Source of the DNA: Bolinopsis microptera
Taxonomy: Eukaryota > Ctenophora > Tentaculata > Lobata > Bolinopsidae
Length of the DNA: 64,000 nucleotides
NCBI RefSeq assembly: GCF_026151205.1
Contig: NC_087072.1
Location: forward strand, 15,352,169-15,416,168
Direction: 5' to 3'
Below the pieces are notes generated by a model that was given only the letters and a program-made list of their open reading frames with translations, ran no database searches and was not told the DNA's origin. Both the position numbers and the translations under genes were made by a program. This document shows positions 34,141-45,240 of the stretch, piece by piece; the stretch's first letter is position 1, and every line of letters begins with the position of its first letter.

Positions 34141-35576
34141 GAGTAACCTTCCCTTGATCCAATTTTAACAAAAATTGGTTAGCTTACTCATAGACTTACC
34201 AAGCTAAGAAACTGTCCGAAAAATTTAAGCATATTCAACCATCAGACATTATGTTACAGCTAAAAGCAGCGTATTTTTTTTCATTTTCATCACTATTTCA
34301 AAATTCACCAAATTTTTCGGACAGTTGTGAAAGCCCTATTGGAATATCTTCACAAATCTTTAGAATGATCTCATTCAATAAACCGAAGATATGACAGAAT
34401 ACTACGACAAAAATTAATGAATTTCCTCAAATGTCAAATTACGCGACTATTACATTTAATTTTGCTCCAAAAGCCGCGCACCATTAAATTTAGCACCTAG
34501 GTGAATCTCACTAATCATTCCAAAGAGGTAATACAAATTTGGTACTGTGAAAATTCTCACAGTTTCTAGAAAACAATGGTACAAAAATGTTAAAATCCAA
34601 GCAAATTTATTTTTATTGTGCACACCCTAATTTTTTTATACGGCCGGAAGTCCTCCTTTGCCATTTTTGTTTTTTAAATTGACTAATTTTGGGCCATAAC
34701 AAGAAAACAACAAACAACACGTGACAGGCTTGTAAAACGTTAATTCGATTATATAGGGCTCGGGTTAGGGTTAGGGTTGTGGTTAAAATAATTATGGATA
34801 GCTTCGGGGTTATGGTTAGGGTTAGGGTTGGGATTAGGGTTTATGTAAAACCGTTTTGTACGGCTGCAAAACCAAAAAAACCAAAGTCACGTGAAATTTT
34901 TGGGCGAGCGATTTAGTAAGAGCCCATTATTACCTTGGGACCCCAGGCTAGGCTTTTATGTTCATAAACATAGCCTGGCGCAATTGAACCCTCTAAAACG
35001 CGCATATAGGCGCGCTTATGCGATTGTACAATCAAACAATCAGATTTTACAATCTAACTCAGCGCGCAGCTCTTCTAGCGCATATGTCACTTCTTTTTTA
35101 TTGGTAGTTGGCGTGCACGTGATCTTTTGCGCGGCTGTAATTGGTTCTGAACGATCACGTAAATGCTAGTCAATTAAGATTCGTCTGATAACAGCGGTGT
35201 ACATCCATTTGCATTTTTTGGGCTCATACCCAAGGAAGGTTGTACAACAGGCCTAACTAATATCAGTTCAGATGATGAAGCAAGATTCCCCTAGAGTGTG
35301 GCAGTATGAGCCTTTTTTGTTTTCAATAATGATAATACACTTTACAAATGCAGTGCAAAATAGTACTGGCAAAATTGCTTGCTTTGCGAAAGAAACACAA
35401 AACTATCAGAATTTCACCGTCAGATTCTCTTAAACCATCTAATTTGTTTAATTGTACCTCTACCATGTGAGAGGGGGGGGGGCTGATGTGAGAGGGGGGG
35501 GGGGCTGAGGCATTCCAACATTCAAAGTTACACCACTGAACCTACTGCTGGTTTTTTTGGTAAACTGAAATTTGCA
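34141..35576. other. Intergenic stretch with TTAGGG-like repeats
   Basis: No convincing gene. Short runs of GGTTAGGGTTAGGG lie at about 34763-34780 and 34815-34845. A palindrome near 34946-34980 pairs AGGCTA...TTATG with CATAAACATAGCCT. G runs lie near 35473-35503. The 92-residue open frame at 34891-35169 has no family features. Confidence 0.5.
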
Positions 35577-36080
35577 ACACTTGGTCCATGATATGTATTA
35601 TATCAAAAACTTCAACTCGTTCCGAATGCTGCTGCTAAAGCTATAGTAGGACTATGTAAATATGATCATCTAGGAGACACTCTGAAAGACACTCTGAAAG
35701 GCATATTAGTTACATAATTCAATACAAGTTATTGCTTCTTGTCTTAAAATGTCTTAATGGTATGGGACCAGATTATTTAAGTAATATGTTTGAGTATGCT
35801 GGTTGTAATCGTCCGTCTTGTCTATTTGACTGAACCTAGAGTAGATACACAGTATGGAGAAATATCAATTTAGAAAGTTGGCCTATATTATGGAATGAGC
35901 TGCCTCTTGAAATTAAGAATTGCATGTCATTGGACTCTTTTAAAGTGTATCTGAGAACGTTTCTTTTTAAACATGGTTATGATATTAATAAATCTAAACT
36001 TTTTTCAATGTTTCTACTGTTAAGCGCATACCCTTTATAATCTTGTAATTAAAATTGTTAAATTATTCAAACAATATACA
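35577..36080 (+). mobile_element. 5'-truncated LINE 3' end fragment, directly before copy B
   Basis: It matches the last coding part and start of the 3' UTR of LINE copy B (40095-40520): GCTGCTAAAGCTATAGTAGG, AAATATGATCATCTAGGAGA, ATGGGACCAGATTATTTAAG, and TGGAATGAGCTGCCTCTTGA. It has small indels and so is an independent, decayed copy in the same direction. Confidence 0.8.
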
Positions 36081-36211
36081 CATAATTTAATACTTTCAAC
36101 ACTACTATATAACAATTAATTTGAGGACCCCTAAACTGCCAATTACTCAAATTTTGTCACTACCCCCCGTGACTACAGTTAAGACCTGCTCCCCAACAGG
36201 ATCTTCTTGTG

Positions 36212-37615
36212 ATGCCCCCAAAGATAGATCATATGGAAATTAAAGTGGCCGGGTCGGTGTCTTCGAATTATGTACCATTACAGGATAATGACAATGTATT
36301 AAAAGATCCTCGACAGCTTGAGGAAAATGGCACTTGTTCAAACTGTGCAGTTGAAAAAGCCCAAGTTAAAGATGAAACGGTATGTTGTATCAATTGTAAA
36401 AAGTTGTTTCATGCCCTCTGTGTGGCTCCTGTTTCAAATGACTCAAACAGTGCTAGGCCCAAGTCTAAGTCAATGCCCAATAATCCCTGTACCAAGTCTT
36501 TCTACACAGCTTTTGTACAAAACAGTTCGAACAAAAGTAAAGAACAACATATGGGAAACTTTCTCTTTATGTGTGATCCTTGCTTTACACATCATCAAGT
36601 GAAGCAGACTAGCACAACTAATGATCATGTTCAGGTACTTGACAACAGAGTAACACACTTAGCTAGTGATGTCACAGAGATTAAGAAATTATTGGAGAAT
36701 GTAATTGCTGGGAAATCTATTAATCATTCCCCTGTTGATAATCTCATCTCGACAGCCAAAGCACAGTGTACCTTGAAACCAGCTACTGATCAGGGTGAGA
36801 ACGTGTGGCTCGATGAAATAAGAACAAAATCCTTGCTGGTTGTTACAAAAGGTGCTAATGTTCCATGTAAAGATCTAGAAAAGACAGTGGTTGATAATGG
36901 AATCCAGGTTCATAAGCAATATGTTGATAGTAATGGTGATCAAGTACTCATATTACCAACCCAAGCTTCACGAGATAATCTGAAGACAGAGCTGATATCA
37001 TCAGGTATAGCTGCTAATCAACTGAAAGAACCAAAGCAAAGATATCCCACTATCTCAGTTGTTGGTCTACCTAAGGATTTTAGTAGAGATCACAAAGAAG
37101 AGATAAGGAACACCATCCTGAAGCAAAATCCTTACATTTCTCACTGCCTCAAAGCAGACCCTTCACTGTTTGATGTTCTGTCTGTGAAACCTCTCCGTGC
37201 AAACCAAAATATCAAACAAGCCATCATAAGGTTGAGTGATAATATTAGAATTGCTATACGAGATAATAATAACAGGTTGTTCTTCGGTTTACTGTCTTGC
37301 CAAGTGTATGACCAACTTTACATAAAGAGATGTAATAAGTGTCAAGGCTTTGGTCACTATTCTAAGACTTGTAAAAACGAAGTGTATTGTGGTTTCTGCG
37401 CCGCCCCTGGACATGAAACTCAACAATGTGATAATAAGGACAACAATTCAGAGGAGAAAAATGATCTAATGCCCACATACTGTTGTATCAACTGCAAAAA
37501 GTCTGGCTCACCTGATGATTTATGTAAACATGCTGCATTTTCTACTGAGTGTCCTTCTTACCGGGTTCAGCAAGAGAAACTTAAAGCCTCCCTATCTTAT
37601 TATTCAAAAAACTAG
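36212..37615 (+). CDS. LINE copy B ORF1: PHD-like and CCHC zinc-finger protein
   Basis: The frame is intact at 467 residues from ATG 36212. Near residues 45-125 it has the PHD-like set CSNCAVEKAQ, CCINCKKLFHALC and CDPCFTHH. A heptad-like stretch near 145-165 (VLDNRVTHLASDVTEIKKLL) follows. CCHC knuckles CNKCQGFGHYSKTC and CGFCAAPGHETQQC lie near 380-415, then CCINCKKSG. It has the same architecture as copy A ORF1, with clear sequence divergence. An RNA-binding role in the element particle is inferred from the class. Confidence 0.88.
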   Translation: MPPKIDHMEIKVAGSVSSNYVPLQDNDNVLKDPRQLEENGTCSNCAVEKAQVKDETVCCINCKKLFHALCVAPVSNDSNSARPKSKSMPNNPCTKSFYTAFVQNSSNKSKEQHMGNFLFMCDPCFTHHQVKQTSTTNDHVQVLDNRVTHLASDVTEIKKLLENVIAGKSINHSPVDNLISTAKAQCTLKPATDQGENVWLDEIRTKSLLVVTKGANVPCKDLEKTVVDNGIQVHKQYVDSNGDQVLILPTQASRDNLKTELISSGIAANQLKEPKQRYPTISVVGLPKDFSRDHKEEIRNTILKQNPYISHCLKADPSLFDVLSVKPLRANQNIKQAIIRLSDNIRIAIRDNNNRLFFGLLSCQVYDQLYIKRCNKCQGFGHYSKTCKNEVYCGFCAAPGHETQQCDNKDNNSEEKNDLMPTYCCINCKKSGSPDDLCKHAAFSTECPSYRVQQEKLKASLSYYSKN

Positions 37616-37653
37616 TTTCCTCCAAACCAAAGAAATTGCATCAACTTCGATAT

Positions 37654-40488
37654 ATGATCTGGAATGCTAGAAGTCTTAATAATAAGTGTGACGACATTAT
37701 GTGCTTACTTCAAGATCATGATGTAGACGTTGCTATTGTAACTGAAACATGGTTATCTGACCAAGCCAATACTACAACAGCAGTTATAAAATCATATGGC
37801 TACAGTATTGTTCATGATTTCAGAGCAAACAACAGAGGTGGTGGCACTGCTCTGATTTACAACATGGCATTACATTTCTCTGTTGTTAATTTGAAAGTTC
37901 CGAACCTGACAACCTTTGAATTCATCGCTGGATCTATAAAGTGCACTCCTGACATGAAGATCCTTGTCCTATGCATCTATCGAACTGGCCCTGTCTCAAA
38001 GAAGTTCTTTGAGGAACTTGATGACTTATTGGGTTCTGCAAGTCTGAAAAGTGACTATATAATAATTGGAGGAGATTTCAATATTCACACAGAGTCAATT
38101 ACTGTAAACTCAACTGAACTGCTGCAGACCACCTCATCTTATGGTTTCAAGCAACTTATTGAAAATCCGACCCACATGAGTGGAGGAACTATTGACCTGC
38201 TCTTTGACCAGAGTAACTTGATTGAAACGTCTACAATTGAAATCCTGAAAAACTGTACCCTGAGTGATCACTTCCCCATCATATTTGCCACCAAGAAGTT
38301 TCAAACTAACCTCAAAGCTCCTAAAACAATCAATACTAGACAGCTTAAAACCGTGGATTGTGATCAGTTGGCGATTGATTTACTGATGTGTTCCTCTGAC
38401 TATGAATTGGCAGACTGCTTTGTTGAATCTTGTGAACAATTTTTCCAATGCATTGGTAGTGTCCTCGATGAACATGCACCTTTGGTCCAAAAGACTATAA
38501 GCTTTGTTCCCCATGCTCCCTGGTTTGATTCTGAGTACAAAGATCAAAAGAAACTTAGAAGGAAAGCCGAGAGAACTAAGCATAAAAGTGAGGAGAACAG
38601 GATACTCTTTGAAGAGATCCGAGATGAAACAACAAACATGGCTAATCTTAAAAAACAACAGTATTATAAAGGTTTACTTGACAAAAATCAACATGATGTT
38701 AAATCTATATATAGCATTGTCAATCGTGAGCTTGACAGACATCAGAATACTCCTCTCCCAGAATCAGAAGATGTTTCAAAACTTTGCAGTGATTTTAATC
38801 ACTATTTCAATGAAAAGATCAAGAACATTAGGAAAGATTTCCCCAGCATAGAAGATTTTGATGTTGATAAACACATTATGAATCAACAGAACAATTCCAA
38901 CTGTGAAGGTCGGTTATATGAATTTGAACCATGCACAGAGGATGAGCTGTCTGAAATAATCAAAGAAAGTGGAATCAAGTGTGCACCATCTGATTTTCTT
39001 CCAACAACTGTCCTCAAAGACAATATCACAAGTTTCATTCCTGTCTTGTGCAAACTGGTGAACCAGTCTCTAGCTAAGGGCACATTCGACGGTTTGAAGA
39101 CTGCTGACATTATTCCTACCATCAAGGACCACAAACTTGATCCAAATGACTTCAAGAGCTATCGACCTATATCTAACCTCTCTTTTCTGGGTAAACTCAT
39201 CGAGAGAGTTGTGCTGAAAAGGTTAAATGAACATCTGGCTAAAAATGATCTCAATGTTCCACAGCAATCTGCCTATAAGAAGTTCCATTCTACTGAGACC
39301 ATCTTGTTAAAAGTAACAAATGACCTACTGCTGGCATGTGATAGCAAATCCTCCACTGTTCTCATGATGCTCGATTTATCTGCAGCCTTTGACACAGTGG
39401 AACACAGAAAATTACTCAAAATTCTTTCTGAAGAGATCCATATCGGAGGTACTGCTCTTAAATGGTTCAAGAGTTTCCTGGTAGGCCGCACTCAAAGAAC
39501 CAGAATAGGCTCTTCTACTAGTGATACGATCATTCTAGAATTTGGTGTACCTCAAGGTTCTGTGTTAGGACCGGTGCTATTCAACATATACATCAGATCT
39601 CTGTATAGGACCATCGAGAAATCTGGATTCAATGTGCAAGGATATGCAGATGACCACCAGGTATATAAAACTTTCAAACCTTGTGATCAGGTAAATGTTC
39701 TGGGCATCCAAATTGTGAATTGCGCTAGGACCATACAGCGCTGGATGGTTGAATATTGCCTTCAACTTAATCCTGGAAAAACACAAATACTTATCATCGC
39801 CTCACCTCAAGTTCTAAACCAGGTCAGTATAGGGGGAGTTAAGCTATCAAATGGTACCTGTATCAGATTTGTCAGCACAACAAAGAACCTTGGTGTTCAA
39901 ATTGACCATCATCTTACTTTTGAGCCTCAAATCATGTCCCTCAAAAAGCATTGTTTCAGACTCCTTAGGAATGTAATAAGGAGAAAATATCTCTTTAGTA
40001 AAGCTCAGCTCAAGCTTATAATTAACAGCATCATTGTCTGCAAATTGGACTACTGCAATGCTCTTTATTATGGAATTAGTGACAACCTCATCCACCAACT
40101 CCAACTCGTTTGAAGAATGCAGCTGCTAAAGCTATAGTAGGACTATATAAATATGATCATCTAGGAGACACTCTGAAAGACCTTCATTGGCTGCCTAGTG
40201 CCTATTAGTTACAGAATTCAATATAAGTTATTGCTTCTTGTCTATAAATGTCTTAATGGTATGGGACCAGATTATTTAAGTGATATGTTTAAATATGCCA
40301 ATTATAATCATCTTATCTATTTGACTGAACCAAGAGTATATTCACAGTATGGAGAAAGATCGTTTCAGAAGGTTGGCCCTAAATTATGGAATGAGCTGCC
40401 TCTTGAAATTAAGAATTGCATGTCACTGGAATCTTTTAAAGTGTATCTGAAAACGCTTCTTTTTAAACGTGCTTTTGATATTAATTAA
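37654..40488 (+). pseudogene. LINE copy B ORF2: endonuclease-reverse transcriptase, late frameshifts
   Basis: The frame is open upstream of 37654, overlapping the end of ORF1, and the first ATG is at 37654 (MIWNARSLNNK). The APE-type endonuclease shows VTETWL, IIGGDFNIH and LSDHFPIIF. The reverse transcriptase shows YRPISNLSFLGKLIERVV, LDLSAAFDTVEH, FGVPQGSVLGPVLFNIYI and catalytic YADDHQVY. It is open for about 820 residues to a stop at 40113 caused by a small indel. A second lesion near 40195-40201 looks like a 7-base insertion. The C-terminal region (RIQYKLLLLVYKCLNGMGPD, GPKLWNELPLEIKNC) continues to 40488. Confidence 0.88.
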
Positions 40489-40792
40489 TTTACTACTTTT
40501 TCAACGTTTCTACTGTTAAGTGCATACCCTTAACCTTGTAATTTAGTGTATCAAGTCTTTACAATTTTCTATGGTTTGGAACCTAAATGTGGATTGCTTT
40601 TCAGGTTTTCTTGTATCCTGACTTGTTTTCGTGGCACACCTGTGCATTTTAAGTTGTTGTGCCACTATAATCTATAAGTTTAAATTATTATTATTATTAT
40701 TATAATTGTCACAATGACCCTATATAAAAACAACCCTTCAAAAAATCAATATAATATTCCCTATCTCAAATATTGGGAGAAAAATTTGAATA

Positions 40793-41060
40793 TCAACCTT
40801 TGCCTTGTGGCTCCAAATTCAAATCTAAACTGTTTAAATCAACAAAGTTCTTTCTCGCACCTCTGTCCCCCTGTAGAGAAATCACTGTTGTTTCTAGGAA
40901 TTCGAAACGAATGCGCTTTCTTATGTATCCAACAGCATCTGAATACCTTTGCCCTGTGTGGTATTCCATCTTGCTAGCAAGCTTCTTTACTAGTCTTTCA
41001 GCTTCACCACCCATTCCACCAGATGTTGAGAAAACTAACGGCGTGAAGCTTCCTTTCTGG
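40793..41060 (-). pseudogene. Retroelement C-terminal fragment (FTPLVFSTSGGMG motif), inverted
   Basis: Minus-strand reading gives GSFTPLVFSTSGGMGGEAER, then KMEYHTGQRYSDAVGYIRKR and FLETTVISLQGDRG. I recognise this as the C-terminal end of a reverse-transcriptase protein family common in cnidarian and some other animal genomes; that is family knowledge without a firm name. Its expected preceding part lies at 43099-43805 on the other strand, so an inversion separated the two. Confidence 0.65.
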
Positions 41061-41160
41061 GGAGAAATTATTGGTCCCGGTAAATTGATAATCTCAGTCC
41101 CGGTCCCGGTCAAGTCACATTTTGTATCCCGGTCCCGGTCAGGCCTGAAATCATGTTTGT
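41060..41160. repeat. CCGGTCCCGGTCA repeat fragment
   Basis: Several CCCGGTCCCGGTCA units and the segment AGGCCTGAAATCATG are the inverted, truncated counterpart of the element at 44193-44681. It abuts the inverted retroelement fragment. Confidence 0.6.
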
Positions 41161-41465
41161 TATCATTGCCAATCTATTATTGTTCTATACTTCTCTGTAT
41201 ATAACTTTAAATAACATTACTAACGTAATCTCAAAGTGGGCATCTATGTAATCTTAATTGTTACCTTCATGCCCACAGTTCACTGTTAAATCATATCTTA
41301 TTTTATCACTCATTAATTTATTACTCATTATGTTTTACATACTATATCCTTATGTCCCTAGAAGGGTGTTCTGCTAACAGTTTTCGACTGACTTGAATGT
41401 CCTGCACAGCAGATTGAAGCTTCTTAAATTATTTTTTATTCTTATTGTATTGCTGTGTAAATTTG

Positions 41466-41489
41466 ATTCTAATTCTAATTCTAATGTCC
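41466..41489. repeat. (ATTCTA)n tail
   Basis: GATTCTAATTCTAATTCTAATG resembles the short tandem tail of CR1-type elements. The preceding 250 bp may be a LINE 3' UTR without coding part. Confidence 0.4.
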
Positions 41490-41635
41490 CGGTCACCTCC
41501 TGGGCATCCTCACCTAAATTAGAATTCTAGCGGGTTCCGCTCAGAAGAATTGTGTAACCTTAAATTATTTCAGAATTATAACTATTGTGAATTCAATAAA
41601 ATAATTATCACTTTTGTATCCTTGTATCCTTATAT

Positions 41636-41766
41636 CCTAGTGGCACAACAACTTAAAATGCACAGGTGTGCCACCAAAACAAGTCAGGATACAAGAAAAC
41701 CTGAAAAGCAATCCACATTTAGGTTCCAAACCATGGGAAAGACTTTAAACACTAAATTACAAGATT
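41636..41766 (-). mobile_element. Inverted LINE copy-B-type 3' UTR fragment
   Basis: It is the reverse complement of the LINE-B 3' UTR at about 40534-40684: CACAACAACTTAAAATGCAC, AAGTCAGGATACAAGAAAAC and TTTAGGTTCCAAACCATGG. A short 5'-truncated copy on the minus strand. Confidence 0.75.
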
Positions 41767-43805
41767 AGATATGGAGGATTAGGTATTCCAGTTATGATGG
41801 ACGTGGCAGATCGAGAGTATAAATTCTCCTGTAAGGCTACAAAACAGGGGGGGGGGGGGCCAACCATATTAAAGTATATTAAAGTATATCCCCGGGTCAA
41901 AATCGGAAAAAATCCTACATTTTAATATACTTTAATATACCTACAATTAAAAGATTTATATTCTTCGTTAAGATTTACATGATGAACTATATTTTTCACT
42001 CAGATTCGCAAGATAAGCCTGTTTTAGGACTAGTACATGAATTTCCATCCAGATTGGTCAAAAATTGGCTGAGCTATGAGCTTACAAAAATATGCCCATA
42101 TTTGGGCATACGCTTTTGCCCAAATTCGCTTTTGCCCAAATTCGATGAAATTTCAATATTTTTTAATGAGACTAACTCTATGTGAAAGATATAACTCAGT
42201 GTTTGTTGAATATAGTGGATACTAAGTAAAAAGACCTCCATGAACAAAATTGGGAAAATTGCACATAATATCTCGGTTCGGAATACTAGCCAAAATGACT
42301 TCATTAAAATTGAAATAACTCCATCAGTTTTCAATATTTTTTCAAGAACTTTTTGGAATCGATTAAGAATTGCATTTCAAGCTTATTTTGGGCAACAATT
42401 TGGGGGGGGGGGGCCAACCATATTAATAAAGTATATTAAAGTATATCCCCGGGTCAAAATCGGAAAAAATCCTACATTTTAATATACTTTATTATACCTA
42501 CAATTAGAAGATTTATATTCTTCGTTAAGATTTACATGATGAACTATATATTTCACTCAGATTCGCAATATAAGCCTGTTTTAGGACTAGTACATGAATT
42601 TCCATCCAGATTGGTCAAAAATTGGCTGAGCTATGAGCTTTAAAAACTATGCCCATATTTGGGCAAACGCTTTTGCCCAAATTCGCTTTTGTCCAAATTC
42701 GATAAAATTTCAATATTTTTTAATGAGACTAACTCTATGTGAAAGATATAACTCAGTGTTTGTTGAATATAGTGGATACTAAGTAAAAAGACCTCCATGG
42801 ACAAAATTGGGAAAATTGCACATAATATCTCGGTTCGGAATAGTAGCCAAAATGACTTCACTAAAATTGAAATAACTCCATCAGTTTTCAATATTTTTTC
42901 AAGAACTTTTTGGAATCGATTAAGAATTGCATTTCAAGCTTATTTTTGGCAACAATTTTTGATGTAGGCCTCCAAGGCTAGATAGGGATATATTAAAGTA
43001 TATTGTAGGTATATTAAAGTATATTAAAGTATATCCCCGGGTCAAAATCGGGAAAAATCCTACATTTTAATATACTTTAATATGGTTGGCCCCCCCCCCA
43101 AAACATCTAAAAGAAGCAATTCTCAAGCAGGTAGACAACTACACAGAAGACTGGAAACACAGCAAAGGAGTGAAAACCGAAATAACGACCGAACGGAATC
43201 TCTTGAACTATCTACAAAAACAAGCAGTAATACGCCAGGAGCTTGATTCAACACCACTGGCAAAGTTGATGTTCCAACTAGCTGCGGAGAAAGGGGCAAG
43301 TGCTTGGTTATTAACAGCACTACCTTTAAAAGAGTATGGATATCTGATGAATAAACAACAGTTCTCAGACGCAATAGCACTCAGATATAACCTAAACTTA
43401 AAGGATAGCCCTAAGACATGTATGTGTGGCCAGAAATACTCGGCAAACCATGAGCTCATCTGCAAACTCGGTGGGTATGTGTCACTGCGGCACAACTCGT
43501 TGAGAGACACCTTTGCAGAACTAATGAGAACTGTGAAATGCAAGGATGTGCAGACTGAGCCAGTTCTTCTTCAAGTTGATGGCCTAGAGTTACCAAAGGG
43601 AACAGTCCTAGGAGACCAAGTTAGGCTGGACATTTCTGCAAGATCGATTTGGAATGCTTCAGAGAGGGCATATTTTGATGTAAGGGTATTCCATGCCCCA
43701 GCCCCCTCCAATGCAAGCAAATCGATCCCAGCAATGTACCAGTCCCATGAAAATGAGAAGAAAAGGTGTTACAATGCAAGGGTTCTGATGGCAGAGGTCA
43801 CTTCA
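41767..43805 (+). pseudogene. Retroelement protein fragment with nuclease-like motif, split by a MITE
   Basis: The first part (41767-41846) reads YGGLGIPVMMDVADREYKF and the second (43106-43805) HLKEAILKQVDNYTED. Taking out 41847-43099 with one AAAACA copy joins the frame exactly (ATKHLKE). The second part shows GASAWLLTALPLKEYGY, a zinc-binding-like CMCGQKYSANHELICKLGGY, and QVRLDISARSIW..AYFDVRVF, which looks like a PD-(D/E)XK core. This belongs to the same protein family as the inverted piece at 40793-41060. The frame runs on to 43856, but the expected next part is absent. Confidence 0.7.
41847..43099. mobile_element. 1.25 kb MITE capped by G/C runs, with an internal tandem duplication
   Basis: The left end is a G run then CCAACCATATTAAAGTATAT; the right end is the complement ending in a C run. 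AAAACA is duplicated at 41841-41846 and 43100-43105. The interior is two direct copies of a unit of about 555 bp (41847-42401 and 42402-about 42958), each with the G-run start and CCCCGGGTCAAAATCGG. Non-coding. Similar 80-residue frames on both strands in each unit are by-products. Confidence 0.7.
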
Positions 43806-43854
43806 GATTCTGACATGAGCTTATTTAGGATATCCAGATCTGGTGGTTCAGGGT

Positions 43855-45240
43855 AATGTTTGTGATTGTGGTGAGTGAGATCTGGCTCCTGGTCTGGTTT
43901 TTTATAAAGGGATGCAAAGAAGTCGTGGAAGCTAGCTAAATCAAATTTGTCAAGTAAGGGGCTAGTGTCATGTTCTTGTTTAAGCTGTTTAAATTTTTTC
44001 CAGTCGAGTATGTGACCTTCTTCTATAGCTTCATTTAACTTCTTAAGGAAAGCTACTTTTTTACTGTTTACAAAATTGCTATGCTTGTTGCGTTGCTTAA
44101 AGTATTCTCGTCTGAGGATACTGTTACAGTGCTTACTACCAAGTCGGTTTGCTAGCCTATTAAGGTTCCGCCGCGAGGAGTTGACTTGTGGGCAGTAACC
44201 GACCGGGACATGATTTTAGGCCTGACGGGACCGGGACCAAGAATCCTGAATTTACCGGGACCGGGATCATAAATCAGCATTTTACCGGGACCGGGATGAA
44301 AAATGTGACTTGACCGGGACCAGGATAGCTCAAAATTGCCAATCCCGGTACCAGGATTTCCGGTACCGGGAATCCCGGACGATTACTGGTTAATTCATGA
44401 TCATAATTTATTACTCAAACTTGTTTAGCAATTTAAAACATTGTTTTATTTGGCTCAGAGGATGTTTAAAGATGAAATTCACAATGAATGAAAGTAAAAA
44501 CTTAAAATCACAGTGAATGAAATTATGTAAAAGATCCCGGTCAAAATCCCGGAAAAATTTGAGTGATTGACCAGGACCGGGACCGGGACCAAGAATCCTA
44601 AATTAACCGGGACCGGGACCATAAATCAGCATTTGACCGGGACCGGGATAGCTCAAAATTGCCAATCTCAGTCGATTACTGCTTGTGGGTCGAACCATTT
44701 CTTACGGGCAGAATTTTTGGGAGGCTTTTTCACTTTTAAGGCTATATCAGCAGCACTGTGGAGACATTTTATGACTGCATCGTTCAGTTCGTGATTGCCC
44801 TCCAGGATACTGCTAAATTCATTTGTCACAACGCTTTCCAGATTGTTGAAAATTTCGGGCGAGGTAAGGGCTTTTTTAAATAGTGAATGGGAGGTGTTGC
44901 TGTCCCACCTATAGCCACAAGGAAAGTTAGAAAAATCTGGGAGCTGGAAGTTATCGACAAATGGTTCAAATGTAGTGAGTTTCAAGACTAATGAACAATG
45001 ATCAGAGTATGATGTGAACTCTCTTACTTGGAGAGAGTTTACATGATCTCTTGCGCTGCCCATGAGGTGATTACAAAATAGTCAACCACACTGCTTTCAT
45101 TGTATTTGTGACAGGTCATTTTTCCAGTGGTGTCCCCAAGGGTACGACTGTTAAGAATTTTGAGTTGGTTATTGATAACCATGTCAAGAAAGTGTTGGCA
45201 GTGGGGTTCAGATATTGTAAGGTCAGAATTGTTTCTTGGT
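43855..45240 (-). pseudogene. LINE fragment on the minus strand (endonuclease end to linker), split by a hAT-like MITE
   Basis: Minus-strand reading from about 45240 gives NSRTLGDTTGKMTC, SSVVDYFVI, then SYSDHCSLVLKL (endonuclease SDH motif), on to ARKKWFDPQ at 44690. After the insertion it continues NSSRRNLNRLANRLGSKHCN, YFKQRNKHSNFVNSKKV and LDKFDLASFHDFFASLYK to about 43870. This is the endonuclease C-terminus and the linker before the reverse transcriptase of a LINE different from copies A and B. Both ends are missing and a frame break lies near 45063. Confidence 0.72.
44193..44681. mobile_element. 489-bp hAT-like MITE rich in ACCGGGACCGGGA repeats
   Basis: A perfect 8-bp target duplication CTTGTGGG (44185-44192 and 44682-44689) encloses ends CAGTAACCGACCGGG and, inverted, CAGTAATCGACTGAG. 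CAG-type ends plus an 8-bp duplication are typical of the hAT superfamily. The interior is made of repeated ACCGGGACCGGGA units separated by AT-rich spacers. Removing it restores the LINE reading around it (WFDPQ-NSSRR). Confidence 0.75.

Larger units (their letters stand above)
36085..40700 (+). mobile_element. CR1/L2-like non-LTR retrotransposon, copy B (nearly complete)
   Basis: Same family as copy A: leader with TGAGGACCCC at 36122, ORF1 36212-37615, ORF2 to 40113 with a broken last part to 40488, 3' UTR, and a (TTA)n tail at 40684-40700. It is better preserved than copy A. The start and end are approximate because no clean target duplication was found. Confidence 0.9.

Noticed and set aside
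34891-35169. 92-residue frame with a hydrophobic end
   Set aside because: No signal for splicing, no family likeness; contains palindromic repeat sequence.
42074-42891. Two similar 83-86 residue minus-strand frames
   Set aside because: They lie in the two duplicated units of the MITE; similarity comes from the duplication.
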